From Mytilus californianus (Eukaryota > Mollusca > Bivalvia > Mytilida > Mytilidae): a stretch of 64,000 nt of DNA. Under the pieces are notes generated by a model. The model made no database searches. It was not told the origin of the DNA and was given only the letters and a program-made list of their open reading frames with translations. Shown here one piece after another: positions 1 through 10,925 of the stretch (position 1 is the stretch's first letter; each line of letters begins with the position of its first letter). The DNA is taken from NCBI RefSeq assembly GCF_021869535.1, contig NW_026262690.1, positions 10,217,501-10,281,500 on the forward strand, in the 5' to 3' direction. The translations under genes and the position numbers were made by a program.

Positions 1-511
1 GTTACATATGAGATTTCGAATAAGGCCAGATAACATCAAATAACTATATGAAAGCAGCATATTCTCTGCCACGAATATATATGAACTGCCTTGCCTCTGC
101 ATCTGTCTTTAGATGTCTTGATATTCAGGTAAGTTATTGGCAGTTACAGTTAGAAGAAAAACAATCAGCCACAGGCAGCTTTCATCACAACATATGGAGT
201 GCAAGAATACTGTGAAATAACATTTGAATTGTGAACCATTTTTCAATGCTATTATGATGTTAGGAGCACATTTTCAGAGGATTACAGTGGAATACCTCTT
301 TATATATATATTGATGCTATCATCGTCAAATTATAATGAAGATTTAGGTAGATGAGACAAGGTATTCCAACGACTCATCAAAGTTGAATTGAAACTGAAA
401 CCATCAAAATGTGACTGATGAAGAGCAAACTAATGTATCTTTGACATGTTGTGGAAAAAGACGGTCTCAAAAACAAATACCAATCTTATTGAGAGTGAGA
501 AGAAATTGAAA
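1..511 (+). pseudogene. Ty3/gypsy element A, reverse transcriptase fragment (5' piece)
   Basis: Plus-strand translation, with several frameshifts and stops, gives the order of a Ty3/gypsy reverse transcriptase. A stretch near 120-200 fits the 'YWQLQL' and 'AFSTRYG' region. The catalytic-motif region near 305-330 reads 'YIDAIIV', so the second Asp of the usual YIDD box is changed. Near 390-470 a 'KLKPKKCD...HVVSKDG'-like stretch follows. The fragment stops at 511 where element B was inserted and resumes at 14135. Many stops indicate an old, dead copy. Its upstream part lies outside the window. Family assignment is by motif order, not by database search. Confidence 0.7.
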
Positions 512-516
512 GTCCA
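512..516. repeat. Target site duplication (left) of gypsy element B
   Basis: GTCCA directly abuts the LTR start at 517 and is repeated at 14130-14134, directly after the other LTR. Five bases is the usual duplication for Ty3/gypsy integrases. Confidence 0.85.
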
Positions 517-1138
517 TGTTATAATAGCTGTCTTATACTTAAGACAACAATAGCTGTTAGATATATAAATTATATTCAATCAATGCCTAAATACCTTTGC
601 CAGTATTTTCTTACGAAATAATAACTAAACTATCTTCCGGAAATAAAAAATATATTATCATTAAATCAATACAATAAATAGAAGTACGCTAAATATGTTT
701 CAACGGATTTTTGGTATATGTGTTTGTATGTCAAAGTATTTACCTATAGGTTCTTAGATGTTCAGTTTGAATTCGTTTTGACATTTCGAAATCCCCTTTT
801 TATATGATCCAGCACACTTATCCTTGCGTGTAAGAAAAAAGGTCGCTAACGTTCAAGGTTAATCATGTATATTGAAGTTAGCGAGTACATAAATATTGGA
901 TCATATAGAAAGTATGCACGATTTCATCCGTCTTAACGCCGATTTAGGAATATAAAGCAGGTAAATAGCAGTAACTAAAGAAATTTAGGATTAATAACAA
1001 GCTAGAAAACCAAGATGTTATTTGAATGCCACATGTGTGGCGGAATTTCGTAACGCAAAATAGAAAACTGTCAAATTTGCCGGGAACAATATTTTCGGCC
1101 AATCAAAGCTATCAAAATATAATTAAACGTTCATAACA
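517..1138 (-). repeat. 3' LTR of Ty3/gypsy element B
   Basis: This 622-bp block is a direct repeat of 12835-14129 once the 694-bp MITE is removed from the latter. On the element strand it begins TGTTATGAACG and ends TATAACA, so it has TG...CA ends. The inner side abuts a purine tract. It is flanked by the duplication GTCCA. The TTAA at 933-936 is the empty site of the MITE inserted in the other LTR. Confidence 0.85.
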
Positions 1139-1148
1139 CTGCCCTCCG
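1139..1148 (-). promoter_or_regulatory. Polypurine tract of gypsy element B
   Basis: On the minus strand CGGAGGGCAG directly precedes the LTR start TGTTATG. This is the position and composition expected for the plus-strand primer of an LTR retrotransposon, and it fixes the block at 517-1138 as the 3' LTR. Confidence 0.7.
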
Positions 1149-1469
1149 TCAAATAAAATGACGTATCGAAATTGGAATATAAATATGACAAAGATTAGGA
1201 ATATTCAAAACGGGCACCTGCTACAAATAAAAATATACATGTAAAATTTATGGTACACAATGAAATGTTCAATTAATGTTCATATGCAAATAAAATATGG
1301 AAACAGTCTATATATATGAAAGTTCCATTTGGCGATTCATCACATTCTTCACAGGCAGAATTTATTGTATTCAACATATTATTTATAAAAAAAATCCAGC
1401 ATGTAATACAGTTCTATTCCAAATATTCATAAATTAATGTCGTCTTTAGGAAACGAAATGAATCCAATC

Positions 1470-2019
1470 CTCACTTTTGAATTGTCACTCTACCGTCTCT
1501 TGCGGTTATATCTTAATTCTTTTACTTCCTTTTCAGTTTTCTTCAGTTCTTCTTGCATTTTATCCTGTTTTAACTTTCTCTAATTTAACTTTCATATCTT
1601 CTAATTCATTTTTTATTGATTCTTTGTTTTTTTTCTATTTTGCCAATGTACTATCAAAGTTTTTCCTTTCATTTTCCAGTGCACTTTTTAGTACTGAAAT
1701 TTCTTCTTCCAGTTGAAAAGTATTTTCAGATTCATGTACCATTACCTCCTCAATAATAATTTCTTCTGAAATTTGCTATAATTATTAATTTAGCAATAAG
1801 CGGTATCAGATAGTTTCACTTTACACAAACTTGCTGCAACCAGGTGCTTTGCATGTTTTTTGACATGCTTATCCCATTTGGCTTGAGAAGGAGCCTTAAA
1901 TTGACATAATAAACAAAAATATGGCACATCATTTTGGTGAACATGTCTTTTCAAATAGTGATCAATTGCATTTTTTGTTTGCCTTCATAAGGACATTTGG
2001 AACATTTTACATACAGCAT
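1470..2019 (-). pseudogene. Accessory ORF of gypsy element B: two C2H2 zinc fingers plus coiled coil
   Basis: The ATG at 2019 (minus) opens a reading with a first finger 'CSKCPYEG...HYLKRH'. An A-rich run shifts the frame by one. The second finger follows as 'CLLCQFKA...HVKKH' (Cx2C-x12-Hx3H), and this part ends at the TAA at 1792-1790. Just below, 1770-1475 encodes a charged, Leu/Glu/Lys-rich, heptad-like stretch (for example 'EEEISVLKSALENERKNF' and 'KNELEDMKVKLEKVK') with one stop and one shift, which looks like a coiled coil. The ORF lies about 90 bp after the integrase stop and before the polypurine tract, the place of env or other third ORFs. A pyrimidine-rich AG (2026-2025) just before the ATG looks like a splice acceptor. 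The function is unknown; nucleic-acid binding and self-association are inferred. The copy is broken. Confidence 0.6.
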
Positions 2020-2109
2020 GTTTTCTGAAAGTAAAAATAATTGTAAGTATTTAAGTAATTGTTCGTTTTCTGAAATCAGACACTTTTTTTCAATTAATTG
2101 TTACAATTG

Positions 2110-2455
2110 TTAAATCCCTTGACTCTCATCATTTGAACGAAAGGGTTTCAGCCGATTAAAACAAATTACTTTTACTTTGTTTTTATTTTTTATCTCATAT
2201 ACCACTCGGCTAATTACTTTGGAAACTAAATATGGTCCTACCCATGGAGATTTGAATTTTCTGTTCATAGTTTTGTCTGATTTATAGACTTGGGAACTAA
2301 CTCTATATTGACAATGAAAAATTCTAGAGTCATGGTCATGTTTTTGTTTCTCCGCATACACTCTCAAATGATCTCTCGCACGACTATACACTTCTTCCGA
2401 TTATGCTCTTAACTGCCCAATATAGTCATCTGTGTTGGAAATTTTATATGTTGAA
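2110..2455 (-). pseudogene. Ty3/gypsy element B integrase, C-terminal part
   Basis: Minus-strand translation gives the end of a gypsy integrase. 'RARDHLRVYAEKQKHDHD' is the alpha-helical linker after the catalytic core. 'YRVSSQVYKSD', 'FKSPWVGPYLVSKV' and 'CFNRLKPF' follow, an SH3-like C-terminal domain with the usual GPY motif, and a stop lies close behind. An in-frame TAA lies near 2412. The upstream half sits at 12068-12297; the two were separated by the BEL/Pao insertion whose target duplication is CATGG. Confidence 0.8.
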
Positions 2456-2460
2456 CATGG
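2456..2460. repeat. Target site duplication (left) of BEL/Pao element
   Basis: CATGG abuts the LTR at 2461 and recurs at 12063-12067 directly after the other LTR. A 4-5 bp duplication is usual for BEL/Pao. Confidence 0.85.
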
Positions 2461-2624
2461 TTTCGTAGAGTGGTTGTATCGGACACAAATTAAGGCTAAG
2501 TAATAAGAACGTCTGCTTGCAATGATACTTGTATTTGAACTCTGAAATAGGTCACGTCACAACAACGGTAACGTCGTATAAAAAACGAGCGGTAGCGCGA
2601 ACATCTCATATGCAATCCGGAACA
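2461..2624 (-). repeat. 3' LTR of BEL/Pao element (164 bp)
   Basis: This block is a direct repeat of 11899-12062 with the same length, 164 bp. By eye I count roughly 18 differences (about 11%), so the insertion is not young. On the element strand both copies start TGTTYCGGATTGC. The LTR is short for the superfamily. Confidence 0.85.
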
Positions 2625-2871
2625 TTCTTGGGGCCCGCAAATGAATTAAATTACAATAAAATAAAAATAAATTTAAGAAAGTTTCACTTTGAATTACTGT
2701 TTCTGATAAATATAAAACTTTAAATATCTTTAACTGTCTTTCATAATGCACACAAATAAAGTAACAATGATTTCGTAGTCTATAATAAGGCACGATTAAA
2801 CTCATTAATTCAGTTAACAGTCCATAAAGTTCTGGTAAAAAGTTCACAGTAATCACATCCGACGTTCTGTC

Positions 2872-3395
2872 TCATTTGGTCCACATTTTTATCTTTTCTT
2901 TTGCTTCGGTCTTCGCTCGTCGTGCGGTTAATATTTCATCACACGGTCCTGTATATTCATTAGATGTCAGTTCTAGAGGATATATCTTGCTAATAGGTCT
3001 AGACGTCAGACCATTTTTTGTCCGTAAAATAGCTGATCGGCTAAATTCATCTCGTCCTTGAATTAATTTGTCGATGATCCCTACATTCAAAGTTGTTCTT
3101 GAAGTTTCATCATGTATCAGTACGACCACTCCAATATTAATGTTCTGTTTGTCTACTCAATTATTTCAATGTTGTTCTCTAAGTGACGTGAGGTTTTCAC
3201 GTTTCCACCGTGTCCAGAAATTGTCAATGATATGATTTTGAATCTGTAATAGTTTATAAGCTGATTAGTGTGTTAAGGTTTTTAAATCTTCGATTTTTCC
3301 ATTTAAAGTTCTTGTGTACGGTAAAGTCGTAATTCTCCTTCCATAGAGTACATGTGAGGGTGTCAATGGTTCATCATCCGTTGGATCCGAAAATA
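2872..3395 (-). pseudogene. BEL/Pao integrase C-terminal region (DUF5641-like)
   Basis: The minus strand encodes, in order, 'TPSHVLYGRRITTLPY', 'FWTRWKRENLTSLREQH', 'VVLIHDETSRTTLNVGIIDK' and 'ILRTKNGLTSRPISKIYPLE'. This is the characteristic block after the BEL/Pao integrase core: the LTP.HLL.GR motif, the RW..EYL.SLR motif, then the DUF5641 beta-barrel ending in RPI.KLYPLE. Two or more in-frame stops interrupt it between 3130 and 3290. It lies about 250 bp from the 3' LTR, as expected for the end of pol. The rest of pol is not found in the element. Confidence 0.85.
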
Positions 3396-3814
3396 GGTAC
3401 AATACCATGAACATTCAACAGGTACTATCATCATTAATTTATGTAAAATTTCTGAAATCTTACAATTTTAGCATATAAAAATTGAGACTGGGTGCTTCTT
3501 ACCTAGAAAAGGGGGTCCATTTTTTTATATTGGAATTAATCTTTATAAGCTTTTTGTCAAATACCAAGCAGATGCTGAGAAAAGTGTTACTTAAATTTTG
3601 TGACGCTGACATGAATGACAGATAGTGATCCCTATGTAGCTTCTGGGATAACAGTCGACATAACAACAATGTTAAGTTTCCTCATAGAATGTAATCTCCA
3701 ATAACTTGAGGCATGTGAATTAGACATGTAAGATGTAGTTAGCCTATTACTACCACAGACAAACAAAAATATTTCAAATGGAAATAAAATTTATTTTATA
3801 CCTTCATGAATAAT
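3396..3814. other. No gene seen (BEL/Pao interior, degraded)
   Basis: I find no convincing reading frame or structured repeat here. It should hold the integrase core of the BEL/Pao element, but nothing recognisable remains. Confidence 0.5.
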
Positions 3815-4790
3815 AAAATGCTTCGCTGAGCGCAGCTGGATACGACCGCAGAACAGTTGGGGCGAAAATGGACACAATATTCGCGCTTGATTCAGGTCTG
3901 AATTTGGATTGTAATTAAATATTTGACACATAATAGGTTTCTGACACCGAATAACTGTAGTCAAAGAACTTAGAATTGGTTATATGATTTGAATTTATAT
4001 TAAATTTTTTGCTTTTGTGAAATACACTATGCTGTTGCGTATTGACCCCCCCCCCCAAAAAAAAAAATTCTTTTATTTTAAGAAATTTTCTTTTTAATTT
4101 CTGAACTCTGAATGAAAAAAAAAAATTGCCCCCCACAATTTCTTTTTTACCCCCCTTACCCCCCCCCCCCCCCCCTTTTCCAAAAAAAAATTCTTTCCCT
4201 CAAGATATGGTCATTATCTCAATTCAAATTTCCAATTGAGTTTGCAACCATAATTACCAATTTAAATACACCATAAAAGTCTTAAAAAGATAATTTAAAA
4301 GCAGTGTAAGGGAGGTAATCCAACATTGTACAACATTGTACAATTTTGTTTTTGGATTACCTCCCTAACACTGCTTTTAAATTGTCCATTAACCAGGAAA
4401 CCCTTGTTTTTCCCCTTTTTTGCCCCTAATTCCTAAACGGTTTGAGCCATAACCCCCCAAAGCCAATCCTAACCATACCTTTGTGGTATGGAAACTTGTG
4501 GTATAATTTAGGAGAGATCCATACACTTAAACACAAGTTATTGTCTGGAAGTTACAAAAATGCTTATTTTTGGCCCCTAATTCCTTAACTGTTGGTACCA
4601 TAACCCCCTAAATCAATCCCAACCTTCCTTTTGATGTATTGAACCGTATGGTAAAATTTCATAGAGATCCATTTGCTTAAACTGAAGTTATTGTACGAAA
4701 ACCAATGTGTCTTCGGACGACGCCGACGACGATGACGCCAACGTCATACCAATATACGACCGCAAAAATGCGGTCGTATAAAAACAAATA
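3815..4790. repeat. Dispersed bivalve-type repeat with C/A homopolymers
   Basis: The block begins near a GGATACGACCGCAG motif and ends with the self-complementary TACGACCGCA/TGCGGTCGTA at about 4754-4780. It includes long C and A runs at 4046-4070 and 4153-4190. Two internal copies of a module (about 4425-4550 and 4575-4700) share 'AATTCCT' and 'CCATAACCCCC' landmarks, so it contains an old tandem duplication. No coding capacity is seen. Confidence 0.5.
4289..4387. repeat. Foldback hairpin (MITE-like)
   Basis: Arms of about 33 bp, 4289-4322 and 4354-4387, are nearly perfect inverted copies containing GGAGGTAATCC and GGATTACCTCC. They flank a 31-nt loop with a short direct repeat (AACATTGTAC twice). 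The hairpin sits inside the 3815-4790 repeat. Confidence 0.75.
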
Positions 4791-5600
4791 TACAGATAAA
4801 TGGTTCAACTGTGGTGCAGACAATTTCATTAAAATGGTTATATAATTATTCAGGCTGTTTGCTTATAATTTTACTGTCATATAATATTAGCGAAGTCTGC
4901 CATAAAGAGAAACATGCAAAACGGTCTGAATACATGCAAACAGTGATAAGATCTGAAGCCAGGTCGGATGACTATTCAGGTCTAAGTTAGTAAGTATGCA
5001 TCAATAAGAGCTTCAGTCAAAACATCATGTTGTAATATTGACTGTGTTTCGTCTGTTTTCCTCTTTTCTACTACAGATCAGAACACTTTATCGACTTGTA
5101 TTGTGCAGGTACAATATAATTCAAAATCAAATCAATAATTTCTGATGATAATTTTGTAGAAAAAGCCATTGTACTTTTTGATACATCATCCCATGCCAGA
5201 TTCAATTGGTTCCTAAATAGTGGATACTTTCCATTTCAAAGGAAATGCAAGCCTCTGGTGAGTTTCTCCCGGTCAGAAGTGTTATCTTTTTCCCAATATG
5301 ATGCTAAATATTATGAAAAACTAGTTGATGCTGTGAATATACTCCTATGAGAACCTGAGCATCTTTAATTTGGCTTTCATCTCCATCTTAAAAGATAAAA
5401 AATAAATCTACAAATGTACTTTAAAAAAATAATATATCCCTTATTAAATTAAAGATAAATGAATTCTCAAATATACAATGTCCATGATATATGAGATAAC
5501 TATGAAATCTATTTGGTTGGGACCCATTGAAAAAAAATATATAAGATATCTCAACTGGTGGAGTAAAATCATTGCTTTACCACATCTAGTATATCTGATA
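4791..5600. other. No gene seen
   Basis: AT-rich sequence with only short ORFs. I see no motif, repeat arm or RNA gene that I can support. Confidence 0.4.
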
Positions 5601-6950
5601 AAACCTCAATGTCTTAATGCAAAAACTTAACCAAACCATTCATGCAGAAATTGTAGGCCAAAGTGTCCTGATGACGTTAAAATACTAAATCCCTGGGATG
5701 TGTTTTAGTTGATTTTAATCTCTGATGCATGATTTTTTATAATTAAGCAGTGTTTTGGCTTTTAACTAGCTGTCAGTAACTGCGAGTACTCTCAAATCAT
5801 ACTTTCTTGTTTATTTGACCTGTTTATACTAAATGTAATGCTTTTTTGTTATTTAATGTTATTCAGGGTTATATCTGGTCTATATACCAGCTTTGATAAG
5901 TGTTTGGTATTACTATAAATTTTCACTTCGTAGTATGAACATCAAAACTATTTATTTTGTAAAAATATTTCCTTTCTCTATTTGAACTGTACACGTATAC
6001 CTAACAACAAAATTATTTTCATTTACCTGTGTTTAAAGTTATTGCAAATGGCTGATATTTTTGTTCGATCATATTGTTTTTCTTAAATTGTTTAACATTT
6101 CATAGCGGTAAAACATACTTTTATTATTCTTCCCTTAGTTTATTCATTTTGTATTTACATTGTATCATAGGTCAAATTTATTTGTTCAGTGTATGTTCAC
6201 TGGTTTTAATATGTCCTTTGATTGAGTTAAGCTATTTCAGTTGATATTTTATAGTGTGTCTTTCTATGTTGTGATGTTACACTATTGTTTCAGAAAAAGG
6301 GTGAAGGTTTGGTACCATTAAAACGTTTAAACCCGCTGCATTTGTTTGCACCTGTCCTAAGTCAGGAATCTGATGTTCAGTAGTTGTCGTTTGTTGATGT
6401 GGTTCATAAGTGTTTCTCGTTTCTCGTTTTTTATATAGATTAGACCGTTGGTTTTCCCGTTTGAATGGTTTTACACTAGTAGTTTTTGGGGCCCTTTATA
6501 GCTTGCTGTTCGGTGTGAGCTAAGGCTCCATGTTGAAGACCGTACTTTGACCTATAATGGTTTACTTTTATAAATTTTGACTTGGATAGAAAGTTGTCTC
6601 ATTGGCACTCATACCACATCTTCTTATATCTATTATCAATAGTAACCATGTTGTACTACCCAAGATATCTATCCACTAGCTATAGTCAAGTATCAATGTA
6701 ATACCATGTCTATTATCTTACAGAGAGACCTAAACACACAAAATTAACAAAGTTGCTCAAGTGGAAAATGTAGGTCAACATTACCTTTATAAAAGTGAAT
6801 CATGTTGGACTATCCAAAATCAATAGACTGGTTAAGTATCAAAGCTATACAATTTTGTACCCGACATATTGACCTTAATGCAAAAAACTTAACCATGTCA
6901 CTCATGTGGAAAATGAAGGACAAGGTGACCTAATTTTATTTTTATCATTT
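5601..6950. repeat. Degenerate repeat G, interrupted by repeat A
   Basis: A phrase like 'TTAATGCAAAAACTTAACCA...GGAAAATGTAGG' recurs near 5610, 6735 and 6880, spaced by a unit of roughly 110-150 bp. The repeat A copy at 5710-6640 lies between the first and later units and appears to be inserted in them. Confidence 0.45.
5710..6640 (+). repeat. Repeat A, long copy (Penelope-type 3'-end relic)
   Basis: Repeat A runs from 'GTCAGTAACTGCGAGTACTC' (about 5770) through an 'AAGTCAGGA' core (about 6360) to 'TTGTCTCATTGGCA' (about 6595). The same order of landmarks is found in the 3' untranslated region of the Naiad element at 18877-19515, so I read repeat A as a diverged 3' end of Naiad-type elements. 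Noncoding. Confidence 0.55.
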
Positions 6951-7289
6951 ACCCTATTGCTCTACCCAAAACCTATCCACTGGTAAAAAATCCTGTTTAA
7001 TTCATAGATTGAATTTCAAAATGCGAGTTTAAATTGGTGCGATTATAACCCTGTCGCATTTTTCGCAATAATAAAAACATCGCAATAATTTCAGAATTTA
7101 CAGTAATATTTTTGACATTATCACTTTTTCGGTAATGGTTAAAAATGTTACCACTGGTCGTCTCATGATTCCCTAACCTCCACCCCTTCCCACTAAATGT
7201 ATCTCTGTATATTTTACAATCAGTTTAAAATTTTCAAAATGCCTTTCAATTGCGCCTGTAAATAAACTATGTGGGGATGTATAAGAACC

Positions 7290-7650
7290 CTGCCACATTC
7301 GATCTCTGATTTTGTTGGATGTATTTATGCTTTGTGTCAATCTGATGAGTTAAGCCTCAACTGACACATGACTGATTTCTTATGCTGTACTTTTACACTA
7401 CTGTCCCAGGTTAGATAAGGGTTGACGCCTTCAAACGTATTTAACCTCAAAGTGGTTGCTGTTTGTTGCTGTATACCATATTTGTTTTTCGTTCATTGTT
7501 TTGTACATATATTTACTTATTCTAAATAGTTTAACATTTGTGATTTCTGGGCCTTTGATAGCTGACTATGCGGTATGGGCTTTGTTCATTGTTGAAGGCC
7601 ATACAGTGACCTATAGTTGTTAATTTTTATGTCATCTAGTCTCTTGTGGA
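7290..7650 (+). repeat. Repeat A, partial copy
   Basis: Landmarks 'CTGATGAGTTAAGCC' (about 7343), 'GACTATGCGGTATGGGC' (about 7564) and 'GTGACCTATAGTTGTTAA' (about 7607) match the other repeat A copies in the same orientation. The short ORF that overlaps its end is not a gene. Confidence 0.55.
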
Positions 7651-8612
7651 GCATTGTCACATTTGCAATCAATTCAAATCACTTCTTTTTTTTTTATAAA
7701 TGCAATAACATTCTCATACATGTATGTTTTCTTACTATAATCTTTTTTGTATCAACTATGATTCCTCCATCAGCTACCGTTTGTCTAAACTTGGTAAAAC
7801 ACTGCTTGCAGAGACCTACAATGTATGCCTTTGTGAAACAATGGAATAATGCAGCCAGTCAGTGGTACCATACACAATACAATCATCAATAAAACACGAT
7901 CATGTCAATGTCCAGATGAACAATGTTTCAGGTGTGAACAATCAAACAATTTATAAACCTGTTGTTCTACGGCATGATGCCAGTGAATAAATTATAATAG
8001 ACAAATCTGTTTTATCAAATTAAAGGTTAAAACTAATTTATTTACAAAAAGGCATGCCTCATTCGAATACATGGACATGATGGAGACATTATTAAAGTCA
8101 GTAAGCAGAATGAATATCAAGACTACAAGTAAAACGTCATACAACTTCAAGTGAGAAACTCACACCCTATAAAAACCTAGATTTTGTGCTTTCATTTCAG
8201 ACAAATAAAACGGGAATTGAGATTTTAGTGACAAAAACAAAACAAGTTTAACCTCACTACATTTATGTGTGCCCTTTCCAACTAAGGAATATATTGTAGG
8301 TTGGTTTTTACATGTAGTACCGCCGGTATGTCCTTGCTTCAATAGAAATTTATAATTTACAATTTTTTGTATCTTGACCATATATACATGTACATGTAGT
8401 GCAGGTTGTTTTTTTATATTTAATGACTCATTTCTGGTAGTTTACAGCTCGCAATTAGATGGTGGTTGTGCGTGTTGCATATATCACATATCTACATGTA
8501 TTAGAAATAAATGCCTTTTTCCATATACATGTATATCATTGTATCACATAATTATATATCCCTACTATGTCATGCATATGTGGCAGTTTTAAAAATGAAT
8601 CTTTTCATAATA
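7651..8612. other. No gene seen
   Basis: Short ORFs only, none with a recognisable domain. AT-rich. Confidence 0.4.
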
Positions 8613-8920
8613 CAGTGGTGGATCCATCCAGGGAGGGACCGGTGGTCAAAATAATTGTGACGTCTTGAAAGGCCATTTTATTTTATGGCTATGCCTATGG
8701 CGCCTGCGTCGCAGTAAGGCGTCAAACATGTCAAACCAAAAAAAATAAAAATAGCCTTTCAAGACGTCATATATATTTGGACTAGGGACCAGTTGGTTAG
8801 AACCTTCCCTTTTTTGCTGATTAATGCTTTTGAAAAGGGACACATGGATAGACCTCCCTTTTTATCCTGCTAAGAACCACCACCCTCCCCTTTTTTTTAA
8901 ATTGGCTAGATCCACCCCTG
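8613..8920. mobile_element. hAT-like MITE
   Basis: The termini CAGTGGTGGATC and GATCCACCCCTG are inverted and resemble hAT ends (CAG-G...C-CTG). Internally an inverted pair, GACGTCTTGAAAGGC (about 8660) and GCCTTTCAAGACGTC (about 8754), makes a further hairpin. The eight bases on each side (TCATAATA and TCATCAAT) match only partly, so the target duplication is weak. It has no transposase coding and is non-autonomous. Confidence 0.6.
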
Positions 8921-10925
8921 TCATCAATTAACTAATTTATTTTTGTAGTTTACCTGACCCTTTTGGAATTAGTTGTCATTTCAAAAGTCAGTATTCCTAT
9001 GATAGGTTTAGTGTGGTTCCTCCATCACTATCAGCTTTTCGCCTTTTGGAGTTTTGCCTTAATGTCAGCAGGACGATCTTTGAATCCACACTTTTTTGAA
9101 TAGTCCCGCCAATATATCCCGAAAAAGTCTCTGTGCCATCGGCATGGACATATTGACAATTTTATAGCAGCACGATCAACAGAAAACAATGTCACTTATG
9201 TGTAAAAAATAGTCCTCCTGGAACATGTGGAAAGTTTGATAAACAGGCCTCACTGCCCTCAGTGCTGTGGATAAATTCAAAGTGGTGGTTGTGTCCTTTG
9301 TACAAAGATAAACCTTGTCTAACAGATGAGTTGTATAGTGCTTTGATTGTCCACAACAACCTCCAAGATTAGAAAAATCCGACCGAACAGAGACGTCTGT
9401 TTTACATCACTGGAAGCTGCCATATTACCAGTGAAAGATTTCCACTAAGGGAGACAATTTAACCACAAAAATAACATTGAGGCTACCTTTGGGTAACTTA
9501 ATGTTAAAGTTTGCAAATTAACAAGAAAAAAAACCATACATTTAGCCAGAAATATTTTTCAACATAAAGTAAATCAATTTTAGCACAGTTACCACCTACT
9601 TTAAGCAATTTTAGTTAAATAACAAGAAACAAAAACTATTAGAATTATTGCATTTTATGGTTATTTTAAGAGTATTTTTGACCAACTTTCCATTATTTGC
9701 CAAGCTAAAAATGTTTACCTGTCTGATCTGAACTGATATACACCTTTCAAAATATTATAAAAGTTAAGAATAAAAAATATGATCTTGAGAGAAAACTGCT
9801 ATTGAGTACATGTAGTTTATACATGTTGTTTATTACATCTATTGCGCGAACTTTCTGGCAACCTGCCAAAAGGTCCGAAATTCTCAAAAAGCTAATTTTT
9901 GGTTATTAACTAATGTTCCTTCAAAATATGATAAAAATAATATTTCATTTAAGAGTTATATCAATTATCCAGACCCTTAAAAAGTGCCTAAATAAGGTGT
10001 ATTTTTTAGCCATTTTTAAAAAAAAATTCACTAATATGCAAATTAGGCGGTTAAATGGAAAATAGCGCGAATTAACAACAAATTTTTTTTTGTTAACTCC
10101 TGGATACCTAAAGTTTATGGAAATATATATAATTTTGGCAAGTTGTAACTACCAATTTGGACGAAATTTGGGATTTTGCATGGTTTTATGGCAGACTGGC
10201 TCTTAAATATACCTTTCCGTAAGTCGGCCAAACCATATCCAGAAATCAACGCCACTTTGCCTATTTGAATATTATACTAAAGAAATCGGATACGGGTCAC
10301 GGAAATTATATTGAAATGATAGGGAATTTTGAAAAAAATGTCTGTTTTAACTTTAATTTTAGTGATAGACAGGTTGCGGGGACAGAAAATAAATATACAC
10401 AATAATATACACCATTTAAACGAAACATAATGACTGTCGTTGCAAAAATCAAGGTTCCTGAGCTATTTTAAAAATCGAAGCGAGAGGCTTTTAACATTGC
10501 AGTATAAAATACAGGCTAAAATGGCTGAAACGTCAAATTTGCAAACTTCGTGTTGAAAATTGGCTAACAAGGTCATTACAAAAACAGGTTGCGGGGATGA
10601 AACTTGAAACGTGAATGTCCAAAGAATAAGCAAGTCCAAACCTTGTATGTGTAGCCGTTGAACTCTAAGTTGCCACGTTAAGTTGAAATGCCCCTATTTC
10701 AAGAAGAATAAACTCACGAAAACACGAAAAATTCACTAAATTCGCGTTCATTGTTTTGATTTTGACCGCCTGACAACTTTACGGAAATATCAGAGTGATT
10801 ATAAACAAGAACTCTGTGACGGGCAACTTATAATATCCGTGTTTTAAAGATTTTAATGATATCAAGCCAGTCCAGTTCAAACTATTATCACGTGGTACAA
10901 TTCTCATTTACATATTATGAATATT
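8921..10925. other. BEL/Pao interior, unassigned
   Basis: Two kilobases without a recognisable gene. A minus-strand reading starting at 9423 ('MAASSDVKQTSLFGRIF...') stays open for about 34 codons, and a further charged stretch lies near 9060-9130. I cannot assign either. By position this should be gag-pol of the BEL/Pao element, yet no protease, RT or RNase H motif is visible. Confidence 0.4.
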
